64,000 nucleotides of DNA, from NCBI GenBank assembly GCA_964585545.1, contig CAZPDT010000017.1, forward strand, positions 1 to 64,000, read 5' to 3'. This DNA is from Brumimicrobium sp964585545. Its GTDB lineage: Bacteria; Bacteroidota; Bacteroidia; Flavobacteriales_D; Crocinitomicaceae. Shown in pieces: positions 18,924 through 27,527 of this stretch. The notes beneath the pieces are model-generated. The model made no database searches. It saw only the letters and a program-made list of their open reading frames with translations, and was not told the origin of the DNA. The stretch's first letter is position 1, and each line of letters begins with the position of its first letter. The position numbers and the translations under genes were made by a program.

Positions 18924-20198
18924 ATGTCAATTTTAGAAATGAAAGTACCAAGCCCAGGAGAATCAATTTCCGAAGTGGAGATTGCAGAGTGGCTTGTCTC
19001 AGATGGAGATTATGTTGAAAAGGATCAAACGATTGCCGAGGTTGATTCCGATAAAGCAACTTTAGAATTACCTGCAGAAGCAGCAGGTACAATCACCTTG
19101 AAAGCCGAAGAAGGTGATGAGGTGGCTGTAGGCGCCGTTGTGTGTTTAATTGATACTTCTGCAACACCTCCCAAAAAGAAAGATGCTTCAAAGGAGCAGA
19201 AAAAAGAAGCATCGCCAAAGGAAGAAAAGCAAGAAGATACTAAAGAAGCACCAAAAGAGCAGAAAAAAGAAGCGGCTCCCAAGAAGTCTGAAGAAACGTA
19301 TGCATCAGGTACGGCTTCTCCGGCTGCGGCGAAGTTGATGAGAGAAAATGCTGTTTCTTCTCAGCAGATATCAGGGTCTGGAAAAGATGGTCGAATTACA
19401 AAACAAGATGTTGTTCAGGCAATGGCAGCTGGATTTAATACCGATACTGCTGCAGGTTGGGGCGGAACACGGGATAAAACACCTAAAAAAATGTCCAAAC
19501 TTCGTCGTAAAGTAGCAGAGCGTTTGGTCGGAGTGAAGAACCAAACAGCAATGCTTACCACGTTTAATGAGGCGGATATGAAACCCATTATGGATTTGAG
19601 AAAAAAATACAAGAAAACTTTTTCAGAACATCATGATGTAAATCTTGGATTTATGTCTTTCTTTACCAAAGCGGTAACAGAAGCCTTAAATATTTTCCCC
19701 GCTGTAAATGCACAAATTGAAGGAACGGACATGATTATGCATGATTATGCAGATATTGGTATTGCAGTATCTTCTCCAAAAGGATTAATGGTGCCTGTTG
19801 TTCGAAATGCAGAGCAAATGTCATTGGCGGAAATTGAAAAAGAAATTAAACGCCTTGCTGTAAAGGCCAGAGATGGAAAAATCACACCAGATGAAATGGC
19901 AGGAGGGACTTTCACCATTACCAATGGCGGTGTTTTTGGCTCAATGATGTCTACTCCGATTATTAATCCACCGCAAGCAGCAATTCTTGGAATGCACAAT
20001 ATTATTGAACGTCCTGTTGCTGTGGATGGAAAAGTTGAAATTCGTCCAATGATGTATTTGGCGCTTTCCTACGACCATAGAATTATTGATGGTAAAGAAT
20101 CGGTAAGTTTCTTGGTAAAAGTAAAAGAAATGTTAGAAAATCCTGAAAGGATGATTTTTGGAGGACAAGATCCTTACGAAGTGCTTTTGGGTTTATAA
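18924..20198 (+). CDS. sucB: Dihydrolipoyllysine-residue succinyltransferase (E2)
   Basis: E2 of the 2-oxoglutarate dehydrogenase complex, transferring succinyl groups from lipoate to CoA. The 424 residues show a single lipoyl domain with the modified Lys44 in DSDKATLE; a Lys/Glu-rich flexible linker (about 77-125) with near-repeats of KEQKKEA; an E1/E3-binding domain (SPAAAKLMRENAVSSQQI, GKDGRITKQDV); and a catalytic domain ending YDHRIIDGKESVSFL with the active-site His. The partner sucA lies directly upstream. The E3 subunit is not in the window. Confidence 0.95.
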   Translation: MSILEMKVPSPGESISEVEIAEWLVSDGDYVEKDQTIAEVDSDKATLELPAEAAGTITLKAEEGDEVAVGAVVCLIDTSATPPKKKDASKEQKKEASPKEEKQEDTKEAPKEQKKEAAPKKSEETYASGTASPAAAKLMRENAVSSQQISGSGKDGRITKQDVVQAMAAGFNTDTAAGWGGTRDKTPKKMSKLRRKVAERLVGVKNQTAMLTTFNEADMKPIMDLRKKYKKTFSEHHDVNLGFMSFFTKAVTEALNIFPAVNAQIEGTDMIMHDYADIGIAVSSPKGLMVPVVRNAEQMSLAEIEKEIKRLAVKARDGKITPDEMAGGTFTITNGGVFGSMMSTPIINPPQAAILGMHNIIERPVAVDGKVEIRPMMYLALSYDHRIIDGKESVSFLVKVKEMLENPERMIFGGQDPYEVLLGL

Positions 20199-20346
20199 AA
20201 ATTAACTGATTGTCGTTGAAGATATAGTAACTCCTTTTTTGGGTGTAAACTGTCCTGAATTATGTTTTATAGGTAATGAAGGAGTATAAGAGGAATTAGG
20301 AATTCAAAAAACCAATTTTAAAGAACAAAGTGAAAATTAAAATTAT

Positions 20347-21129
20347 ATGATGTACAATTTAAAAAGCATAAAAAAGATATTGTTCTTTGTTATTATATCC
20401 CTCCTTTTTGGGTCTTGTCAATTTACAGAACGATTTTATTTAAATGAAGACGGCTCTGTGAGAACAGAAACTGAATTAAATCTATCCAGCTTTATGCAGA
20501 TGATGGCTTCTTCTATGGGCGATTCAACAAGCCAATCTGTAGAAGCTATTGACATTACCTTTGATGCAGATGTAAAAAATGTAGATTCTATTGTGCCTTC
20601 GAATAAACTAAAGAACAAAACGGATCAAGATTTTGAAGCATTTAGAAAGTACTTAGATAAAACAAAAATCCATATCAAATCCGATTCAGATTTAATGGTT
20701 GTTAATTACATCACTGAAGCAAAGAATATTAAAGAACTGAATAAGTACAATAAGAAGCTGCACCAAGCCAAAATAGAAATTCTGGAGGCCGATACAGGGA
20801 AAATAGAAAATAAAAAGAAAAGCAGCCTTCAACAGTTTTATTATGCCGAATACTCATATAAAGGGAATAAATTTAGAAGAAAACTTTTTAAAAAGAATCC
20901 TTTTACTGAAGCGCCTTCAAAAAACACACAGGACAATCAACTGGATGAAATGTCGAAAATGATAAAATACAATCTGGAATATCATTTCCCAAAACCAATT
21001 GAAAAAACTTCATTGGAAAATGCGACCTTTTCTACCGATAGAAAAACGATGTACTATAGTTTCACTCTTGATAAAATTGACCAAGTAAGGGAACAATTTG
21101 TTGATTTTACTGTCACTTTTAAAAAATAG
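20347..21129 (+). CDS. Putative lipoprotein of unknown function
   Basis: A 260-residue protein with a type II signal peptide: a Lys-rich start, hydrophobic residues about 11-21, then FGSC with Cys24 as the likely lipidated residue. The mature protein is polar and Lys-rich; the segment FYLNEDGSVRTETELNLSSF near its start resembles small Bacteroidota lipoproteins without assigned function. I cannot name a family. ATG codons at 20347 and 20350 are tandem, so the start is uncertain by one residue. It lies 148 bases after sucB and 147 before the peroxidase, so it is probably monocistronic. Confidence 0.7.
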   Translation: MMYNLKSIKKILFFVIISLLFGSCQFTERFYLNEDGSVRTETELNLSSFMQMMASSMGDSTSQSVEAIDITFDADVKNVDSIVPSNKLKNKTDQDFEAFRKYLDKTKIHIKSDSDLMVVNYITEAKNIKELNKYNKKLHQAKIEILEADTGKIENKKKSSLQQFYYAEYSYKGNKFRRKLFKKNPFTEAPSKNTQDNQLDEMSKMIKYNLEYHFPKPIEKTSLENATFSTDRKTMYYSFTLDKIDQVREQFVDFTVTFKK

Positions 21130-21276
21130 TGGTTAATTGGTTCGAGTTTATGTATGCTTCATTGCCATGCGCTTGTTGAAGTGTGGTCATTTCATGAAGA
21201 GAATCCATATTGAGAAATTTATTATCTTTGTTTATAATAGACAAAGAAAATTTGAAAATCAATAAACATTAAAGAG

Positions 21277-22344
21277 ATGGTACAGCATAAAAAAGTAATA
21301 TTGTTCCTATTAGGTTTTGTTGTCATAGTAGGATTGAGTTATAAATGTAGCGGTTCAGATAAAGATAAGAAAAATGTAAAAACAAGCGACAACCGAATTA
21401 CACCTTATGATGCCGAGAAAGAGAAAGCATTAAAAGAAAAGGCAGACATCTATTTTTCATCTATTTCATCTCTTCCTAAGGAAGAAATAGCAGAGAATAA
21501 GATTGCTCTAGGGAAAAAGCTTTTTTTTGACAAACGACTTTCTAAAAACAACACAATTAGCTGCAATTCTTGTCATAATTTGGATACCTATGGAGTAGAT
21601 AATTTATCGCTTTCTCCAGGAGATACTAAGGAATTAGGAGCGAGAAATTCCCCTACGGTTATTCATGCTCATCTCCACAGCATGCAGTTTTGGGATGGAA
21701 GAGCAAAGGATGTTGAAGAGCAGGCAGGAGGTCCCTTATTAAATCTTGTTGAACACAGTATTCCATCAGAAGAATTCTTGGAAGAACGGTTAAGAGGTAT
21801 TGATGAATACCAAAAATTGTTCAGTGATGTTTATTCCGATTCAACGCAACCCATTACTTTTGCAACTATTACAAATGCCATTGGTGCATTTGAACGTCAA
21901 TTAACTCCAGAAAGTCGGTTTGACCAATGGCTGGACGGCAAAAAGGATGCGATTACTGATGAAGAAAAGCATGGATTGGCTTTATTTATTGATAATGGTT
22001 GTACAACTTGTCACAGTGGATCAGCACTTGGAGGAGCTATGCTTCAAAAATTTGGTGTATATGGAGATTATTGGGATTATACACGAAGTAAGATTATCGA
22101 TAGTGGATTGTATGCTTTAACAAAAGAAGAAAGTGACCTATATAAATTTAAAGCTCCTGGCTTGAGAAATGTTGAGAAAACGTATCCTTATTTCCATGAT
22201 GGGTCTGTTGAGAAACTCGAAGATGCCGTTCGAATAATGGGGAAATTACAACTTGATAAAGAATTGAGTGAGGAAGATGTAGCCAGTATTACAGCTTTCT
22301 TAAAGACATTGACTGCGGAGGTGGATGAAAAGTATAAAGAGTAA
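21277..22344 (+). CDS. Di-haem cytochrome c peroxidase
   Basis: CcpA/MauG-family periplasmic peroxidase of 355 residues, reducing hydrogen peroxide with electrons from cytochrome c. Two CxxCH haem sites are visible: CNSCH (96-100) and CTTCH (242-246), with GARNSPTVIHAHLHSMQFWD between them and FKAPGLRNVEKTYPYFHDG near the end, as in the family. The N-terminus has a signal anchor, and YKCSGSD makes a lipoprotein possible (Cys24). A TATCTTTG box at 21223-21230 lies 46 bases upstream. No cytochrome or maturation gene is adjacent. Confidence 0.9.
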   Translation: MVQHKKVILFLLGFVVIVGLSYKCSGSDKDKKNVKTSDNRITPYDAEKEKALKEKADIYFSSISSLPKEEIAENKIALGKKLFFDKRLSKNNTISCNSCHNLDTYGVDNLSLSPGDTKELGARNSPTVIHAHLHSMQFWDGRAKDVEEQAGGPLLNLVEHSIPSEEFLEERLRGIDEYQKLFSDVYSDSTQPITFATITNAIGAFERQLTPESRFDQWLDGKKDAITDEEKHGLALFIDNGCTTCHSGSALGGAMLQKFGVYGDYWDYTRSKIIDSGLYALTKEESDLYKFKAPGLRNVEKTYPYFHDGSVEKLEDAVRIMGKLQLDKELSEEDVASITAFLKTLTAEVDEKYKE

Positions 22345-22386
22345 TTAATTGATAGTTTGATACTCTAAATTTTATTTTAATTTTTA

Positions 22387-22394
22387 TACTTTTG
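22387..22394 (+). promoter_or_regulatory. Promoter -7 box before a decayed gene
   Basis: TACTTTTG matches TAnnTTTG and lies 9 bases before the first open codon (TTG, 22404) of the pseudogene, so the promoter has outlived the gene. Confidence 0.4.
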
Positions 22395-22403
22395 TTCAAC
22401 TAA

Positions 22404-22940
22404 TTGATAAATCTGTTGGCAAAAATAAATTCTATATCATATTTTAAATACTCTTTCTTATTTCTTTATATTATAGGTCTTACGCTTCTTTTTAGAATTA
22501 TCGAAACGTGGGGGATTCTTTCATATTTTGCGGTAGATAATTATGCGAAAATATTTCTTCAAGAAGTATTTGGAGGGGCTGGAGATATTGGTATTATTGT
22601 ACTTTGCTTCAGTTTTATTTATTTGAACACATTTTTAGACTTCGATACAAGAATTTAGAACTTATCTATCTTGTTGTCTTTCTATTGTTTTTCGTTGTTC
22701 ATGCTATTTTGCTCTGGTATTTTATTGCTGAATCAACGCCATTAGGAGAAGCTGTTTAAACACAGTTGGGATGAGGTTATATATACCATTCCATCTGCAG
22801 ACTATAAGATGAGCTATGTCGAGCCGTTATTATTTGGCGCGGTTGCTTTTTCCTTTGGTTGTTTACTGATGATGCATTAAAAGAGTTTTTCGCAGCATAC
22901 ACTACACGACTGGAGTACAACAATACGGTGTTTTTATAGA
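22404..22940 (+). pseudogene. Decayed gene for a multi-spanning membrane protein
   Basis: Three consecutive pieces in shifted frames read as one hydrophobic protein. The first (TTG at 22404 to 22658) has two membrane segments, YFKYSFLFLYIIGLTLLF and DIGIIVLCFSFIYL. Moving to another frame at about 22640 gives LRYKNLELIYLVVFLLFFVV up to a stop near 22759; a further shift gives FKHSWDEVIYTIPSADYKMS and EPLLFGAVAFSFGCLL to about 22880, then DALKEFFAAYTTRLEYNN. The layout of helices is reminiscent of the membrane half of alkaline-phosphatase/LTA-synthase-like proteins, but the catalytic part is absent, so the family is only a guess. Sequencing error could explain one shift but hardly several. Confidence 0.5.
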
Positions 22941-23043
22941 TTCTATTCCTACTATTCATAAAAGATACAAAAAATAAGAATTTACAAAGTGGAGGTGTAA
23001 ATTTTTAGAAATCCACTTTACTTTACCTCTATTATTAACTACA

Positions 23044-23103
23044 GTTCGACAGGCTCACTACATTGCGTTGTTGAGCTTGCAAACTCATTTCGTAGTGTTC
23101 AAT
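23044..23103. repeat. Palindromic intergenic repeat
   Basis: GTTCGACAGGCTCACTAC is followed by a hairpin: CACTAC (23056-23061) pairs with GTAGTG (23092-23097), and the interior GAGCTTGCAAACTC is itself nearly palindromic. Related wording (GAGCTTACTTCGACAAACTC) occurs at about 23979-24005. It resembles the dispersed extragenic palindromes common in Bacteroidota genomes. Confidence 0.45.
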
Positions 23104-23185
23104 TAAAATTTTTTGTCATGCTAATTAATAAAGTATGCCAACGAAATCATAGAAAAATTCGTTACTAATAAAAAATAAGCAAACT

Positions 23186-23926
23186 ATGAGATTTTTAAAG
23201 TTTATTGTTGTTTTCATTCTATTTTCATCTACAGTATTTTCTCAAAAAAATATCGATTTAAAATTATTAAATGTTTATGAGGATTCCACCCATTTAATTT
23301 CAGATACTATATATAATCCTCTTGGGTTTGCTATTCCTTACGTTTACTATATAAAATTCACAAATCAGGATTCAACTTCAATTGCTGAAAATGACACCCT
23401 ACTGTTACATTATTATGTAAATGGTCAAAAACAAATTTTTGATAATCAGGTATATCCTCCCACCGATTCGTTTCCATATACTGGGATAGATTTACAACCC
23501 AACGATACGATGTTGCTTCGAGTATATGTTTTTAATAATTACAGAAAATATATTGAAAACAATAGCGAAATTATTGAGGAATGTTTTGAACTTGTTCCAT
23601 CATCGGTAAGTCTTTATTTAAATGAACTTACTCCAAGTGATAACATTATGTGTTATGATAGATGTGTGTATTTAGAAGGATTGTCAACAGAAAGTGAAAA
23701 AACAATAGAACCGTTACTAATCTCTCCAAATCCTACCTCAGGATATATTTACTTTAATTCTCCTGTAACGCAATTTCAGATCTATAGTTCTTCTGGGCAA
23801 AACGTGAGGGATTATACGCAAGTTAATAGCCTTAAAATTGATGTCAGCCGATTGGAAAAGGGAGTGTATTTTATTTTAGGAAAATTAAACGGTCTTGATT
23901 TTACACGTAAAATTATTCTTAAATAA
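23186..23926 (+). CDS. Secreted protein with T9SS sorting domain
   Basis: A 246-residue exported protein. The signal peptide covers about residues 1-19, cleaved after VFSQ. The middle region (TLLLHYYVNGQKQIFDNQVY, LQPNDTMLLRVYVFNNYRKY) looks like a single beta-sandwich domain of unknown role. The last ~70 residues are a type A sorting domain: ISPNPTSGYIYFNSPV, FQIYSSSGQNV, KGVYFILGKLNG, ending in a basic strand (TRKIILK). It stands alone downstream of the decayed membrane-protein gene and converges with the DUF5686 gene. Confidence 0.8.
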   Translation: MRFLKFIVVFILFSSTVFSQKNIDLKLLNVYEDSTHLISDTIYNPLGFAIPYVYYIKFTNQDSTSIAENDTLLLHYYVNGQKQIFDNQVYPPTDSFPYTGIDLQPNDTMLLRVYVFNNYRKYIENNSEIIEECFELVPSSVSLYLNELTPSDNIMCYDRCVYLEGLSTESEKTIEPLLISPNPTSGYIYFNSPVTQFQIYSSSGQNVRDYTQVNSLKIDVSRLEKGVYFILGKLNGLDFTRKIILK

Positions 23927-24050
23927 AATAGCAGAACATTCCATTATCTGTTTAAAACAAGTAAGGCATTGTGAGCCGAACTAGCGAGCTTACTTCGACA
24001 AACTCTGCACATCGCATGAATACCTTTTACTACTTTAAAGAATGAATTTT

Positions 24051-24076
24051 AAAGAATGATTAATAAAGCGGGTTAA
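24051..24076. repeat. Copy of the GGGTTAA intergenic repeat
   Basis: AAAGAATGATTAATAAAG followed by CGGGTTAA. The last bases supply the stop codon (TTA, read as TAA) of the DUF5686 gene. Compare copies at 11217-11284, 36762-36800 and 37252-37293. Confidence 0.4.
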
Positions 24077-26574
24077 AAATTAAACTTCATACTCCGTTCG
24101 TCCAGGATGGCAAAACTAATTTTAAAGGAAGTATGTACTTTACTCAGGTGATTTCCTTCTGAAAAGGCAGCATAAGCTCCAATTCTTAACCTTCGTTTTG
24201 CAAATTTAAAGATGCGCTCCAAGCCCACAAAAAGCTCATAATGGATCCATTCGTGTTCAGGCACCCATAAATAACCACCGCCAACGACTGTCGATATCCT
24301 GGTTTTCTTCATAAAAGGAATTTTATTCATAATGGCACCGTTAAAATGATGAATATAATGGGATTCAAAGTACCAATTCATTGTGGGTAGTGTGGAGTCT
24401 AAATCTTGATAGGAGAACAATGGATTTGAGAATAAAATGGGATCTGACCTTCGATGGTATTTATAATCTACAGGTCTTAAAATATTGGTATTCACAAATT
24501 TTCCTGTTGTTATGCGGTATTTTGATGTTCCAATAGTGCCAATTTTAAACGTTTGTCGTAGCCCAAACCGGAGGTAATCAAAATCTACCTCACTGGCCAA
24601 TAATTTTGGAATGCCTTTTTCATAATAAACAAAAAGAGTGGGCCATTTTGATCCTAAAACTACCTTTCTGTTGGGTTCTCTCATATATTTTTGAAACGGA
24701 GTAAAACGCAATGTTAAATCGGCAATTATAGCATTGTAAGCCTTAAAGTCTGGTGGCTCTGTATTGTTTAACGCTTCGTCAAACCAACGAATAAATCGAG
24801 TGTCTTCAGGAATTGGACGCCGGTTGGTATATGTTAAATTACTTCGTAAGTACAAGCCATTGAGTATTTCAAAATCATGGAACAATGTCCCTGAGGTTTT
24901 TTCGATAAAGTTATCACGGAGAAATACTTGAGTTAATGCATCATAAGATCGAATTAAATCATAATCATGGGTAAATGAAGCACCAACTATAGACTGCCGG
25001 AAAGGGTTATACAAATACTGAAGATTGGTTGATCCTTTTATATCGGCATTCAGTATACCTATGTCTACGCGTGCATAAGCATCTATTGTATGTTCATTGT
25101 CCCATTTTTTAAAAATTTCAAAGTCAGGGCCGACACGTGGTCCAGCAATGTATAATGGACGAATCATTGCAGCAATTGAGCTGAGCGTCCACTGGGTCTT
25201 TTTTAAACGATTCCTATGGTCAATTCCGAACCAAAGTACCTTCCAAAAGGTAACTTTATTAAAAACAGAATCAATAGAATCAAGATAACTTTCTTTTGTA
25301 AATAGATTTTCAATACTGTCTCTTTGTTGAATAAACTCTTGTTCTTCAATAGTTAATGGAGTAATTCTTTTATTGTCCCAATACAGCGAGTCCCTTTCAT
25401 AGGCTTTTTCTGTTGTTACGGCCAATTCATTGCTGAACATCTTTCTGGTCAGGTTGGGTTTAAAGTTAAAATTACGGTAGTTGACTGTAGTTTGTCCTTT
25501 ATATTGTACTTTTCTATATGAAACATCATAATTCATGGTTTGGTTTTTTAGAACACAAATTGTATCACCTATAACATCAAAATCTTGGGTGATAGAAAAG
25601 GCGTCAAAAACGTACAGGTTTCCACTGTTGATGGTGAAGTTGAGTTTTTTTACAAACCAAGTGCTGTCTTCTATCCAAATGTATCCTTCAAGTGTTGATG
25701 TGGCAATCTTCCTTGGCGTAATTTTAATTTTATACAGGTTGGGCTGATTCTTCTTTTCTAATTTTTCAACCAATTGATATTTATAGGAAAGGATTCCGGC
25801 AGTTGATATGGGAGACTGGATAGGGTTTTTACTCAAATCATTAAGATAGAGAATATTTTGAAAGAAATTAAAGTTAGATTTGGCTGTGGTCGTAAAATAC
25901 AGATATCTATCGTTCCCTCTTTTTTTGTAGCCTGTTCTTATTTCTTTAATATGCTTGGGGGGCAAGTAGTTTCGGCTAAGTTCTACTTCTACCATGTTTA
26001 TTCCATCAATTGCATCGAGTTGTTTCCTTTTCAGCTCATCAATATCATCATATCGAGCATCACCTTTCTCCTTCTCCTTTTTAGATGTTTTTTCTCCTCC
26101 TTTTTCGGTTTTACTTTTTTCATTCTTGGCTTTTATGTATACATTACAGGAATAGGGATATTGGTTGAAATCAATTTGATCTTTTATGGCTATGGTATTA
26201 ACGACAATATCCCGACCCACATTTCTACGTTTCACCGAGTAATCAACTGCATCAAGGTCTTTAACTTTAATGGGAAATAATTGGATATTGATTTCTTGTG
26301 TTTTTTCCTTGACAACCAAATAATACTCCCGCTGTTGATATCCACTTGCCGAAAACACCATTTGATACCCTCCTGCTTGGAGTCGAAGCACAAAACTGCC
26401 TTCAATATCTGCTCTTGTACGCAAGTCAGGATGGTTTTTAACATAAACGTCAGCAAAGGGAATGCCCATATTGCTTTCGTCTATGATTTTACCCTTTACT
26501 ATATATTGCGCTGAAGCTGTGCTGCCTAGAGAGAGACAAATGCTAAGAATCAGATAAAAACGTAAATTCAGCAT
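24073..26574 (-). CDS. DUF5686 family outer-membrane protein with carboxypeptidase-like domain
   Basis: An 833-residue protein with a signal peptide cleaved after ASAQ (about 23). Residues 24-100 form a carboxypeptidase-regulatory-like beta-sandwich (YIVKGKIIDESNMGIPFADV, then the family's usual VFSASGYQ). The middle has a Lys/Glu-rich insert (about 150-175) and the DUF5686 region; the C-terminal 350 residues alternate as a beta-barrel and end in a short strand closing with Phe (RSMKFNF). This architecture is typical of Bacteroidota outer-membrane proteins of unknown function. No plug domain or SusD partner is present, so it is not a standard SusC-type transporter. It follows the lptC cluster by 158 bases and may be a separate transcript. 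Confidence 0.85.
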   Translation of the reverse strand: MLNLRFYLILSICLSLGSTASAQYIVKGKIIDESNMGIPFADVYVKNHPDLRTRADIEGSFVLRLQAGGYQMVFSASGYQQREYYLVVKEKTQEINIQLFPIKVKDLDAVDYSVKRRNVGRDIVVNTIAIKDQIDFNQYPYSCNVYIKAKNEKSKTEKGGEKTSKKEKEKGDARYDDIDELKRKQLDAIDGINMVEVELSRNYLPPKHIKEIRTGYKKRGNDRYLYFTTTAKSNFNFFQNILYLNDLSKNPIQSPISTAGILSYKYQLVEKLEKKNQPNLYKIKITPRKIATSTLEGYIWIEDSTWFVKKLNFTINSGNLYVFDAFSITQDFDVIGDTICVLKNQTMNYDVSYRKVQYKGQTTVNYRNFNFKPNLTRKMFSNELAVTTEKAYERDSLYWDNKRITPLTIEEQEFIQQRDSIENLFTKESYLDSIDSVFNKVTFWKVLWFGIDHRNRLKKTQWTLSSIAAMIRPLYIAGPRVGPDFEIFKKWDNEHTIDAYARVDIGILNADIKGSTNLQYLYNPFRQSIVGASFTHDYDLIRSYDALTQVFLRDNFIEKTSGTLFHDFEILNGLYLRSNLTYTNRRPIPEDTRFIRWFDEALNNTEPPDFKAYNAIIADLTLRFTPFQKYMREPNRKVVLGSKWPTLFVYYEKGIPKLLASEVDFDYLRFGLRQTFKIGTIGTSKYRITTGKFVNTNILRPVDYKYHRRSDPILFSNPLFSYQDLDSTLPTMNWYFESHYIHHFNGAIMNKIPFMKKTRISTVVGGGYLWVPEHEWIHYELFVGLERIFKFAKRRLRIGAYAAFSEGNHLSKVHTSFKISFAILDERSMKFNF

Positions 26575-26732
26575 GAATTAAATAATTACAAAAATCCAAC
26601 ATAAAGGGATCTCTTATAATTCCATACAAATATAATCTGAAATATCGGAAAGCTGAGAGTCTGATAAGAAAACCTTATTTTCAAGACTCGTAAAGACAGG
26701 AAACAGAATATTCTCAAGCGATTCAACAGGAA

Positions 26733-26963
26733 TTAAAAGCCCCTTTTTTGATCTTTGTTTTTTTTCATGGTCTCGTTGTGCTTTGCCATTCTCTTCATCA
26801 TGTACCAACGAATAAAATACACAAAGAATGCGAGTAAAGCAAAGATATAATAGAAAGCCCACCGATTAAAACCCTCAACAAATCCTTTATAGGTTACAAT
26901 AATAGTGACCAATACACCTACAACCAACCAGAAAATTTGCATTATTTTATTGTACGTTTTCAT
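26733..26963 (-). CDS. Small two-helix membrane protein
   Basis: A 76-residue protein with two membrane helices (about 8-26 and 36-52) and a strongly basic C-terminal tail (MMKRMAKHNETMKKNKDQKR). I do not recognise a named family. It begins 3 bases after the lptC stop, in an operon with coaX, an outer-membrane protein, a TPR protein and lptC, so a role in envelope assembly or lipopolysaccharide export is a reasonable guess from context only. The reading frame 26614-26862 on the same strand overlaps it and is a shadow. Confidence 0.65.
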   Translation of the reverse strand: MKTYNKIMQIFWLVVGVLVTIIVTYKGFVEGFNRWAFYYIFALLAFFVYFIRWYMMKRMAKHNETMKKNKDQKRGF

Positions 26964-26966
26964 TGT

Positions 26967-27524
26967 TTATTCATTTAAATATATTTTAGCTGTCGGATTG
27001 TAAAATTGAGCGGTATCTAGGTTTGGTGTCGCCCATGCTCCAACTCCTGAAAGCACCATGTCTGGGGATGTGATAACAACAGGCTTATTTGTATAAATTG
27101 AATCCCCTCCCTTGTTCCAATACAATACTTCAGTTTTAAGTGTTTTTTGTTTGGCCAAGTTAACCAATTTAACACTATCTTTTACTGTAATATTCCCCGT
27201 TTTTTTGTCTATCTCTCCGTATAAAGAGGTTAAAACAGCTTCAACTTCTCCATCATCGCCGTAGAAGTTAACTTTCAGGCCATCTTTAAATTCAGTTTTT
27301 TCTTTTGGCAAAGCATACGTTTCAGCAATGTGTGCGAAAATTTCGATTTGTGCCATTCCAGAATCCGTATAAATAACATGCAAGCCTTCACTGGTTTCAT
27401 CGGGACTGTTCGGTTGAATAGCTATCTTTTTTACTTTATTAATGTCATTGACACAAGAATAAAAGATTCCTACCATGAAAATCACGATAGGAATCCAATA
27501 TAATTTATGTTTAAACTTCTTCAC
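26967..27524 (-). CDS. lptC: LPS export ABC transporter periplasmic protein LptC
   Basis: LptC bridges the inner-membrane LptBFG transporter and periplasmic LptA. The 185 residues have one N-terminal membrane segment (about 9-24) with a Cys at 24 (FYSCVNDIN), so a lipid anchor is possible in place of the usual helix. The periplasmic body has the LptC/OstA-like pattern of repeated short strands: LHVIYTDSGMAQIEIFAHIA, KVNFYGDDGEVEAVLTSLYG, KQKTLKTEVLYWNKGGDSIY and PVVITSPDMVLSGVGAW. It sits between the TPR protein (3 bases upstream) and the small membrane protein (3 bases downstream). Confidence 0.88.
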   Translation of the reverse strand: MKKFKHKLYWIPIVIFMVGIFYSCVNDINKVKKIAIQPNSPDETSEGLHVIYTDSGMAQIEIFAHIAETYALPKEKTEFKDGLKVNFYGDDGEVEAVLTSLYGEIDKKTGNITVKDSVKLVNLAKQKTLKTEVLYWNKGGDSIYTNKPVVITSPDMVLSGVGAWATPNLDTAQFYNPTAKIYLNE

Positions 27525-27527
27525 AAA

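Noticed and set aside
20228..20286. ACTCCTT...AAGGAGT pairing after sucB, possible terminator or RNA
   Set aside because: The arms are only 7 bases and about 45 apart, with no T-run or further structure.
26614..26862. Minus-strand ORF overlapping the 76-residue membrane protein
   Set aside because: It is in another frame of the same DNA and its translation looks random, while the 26733-26963 frame has two clear helices and sits 3 bases after lptC.
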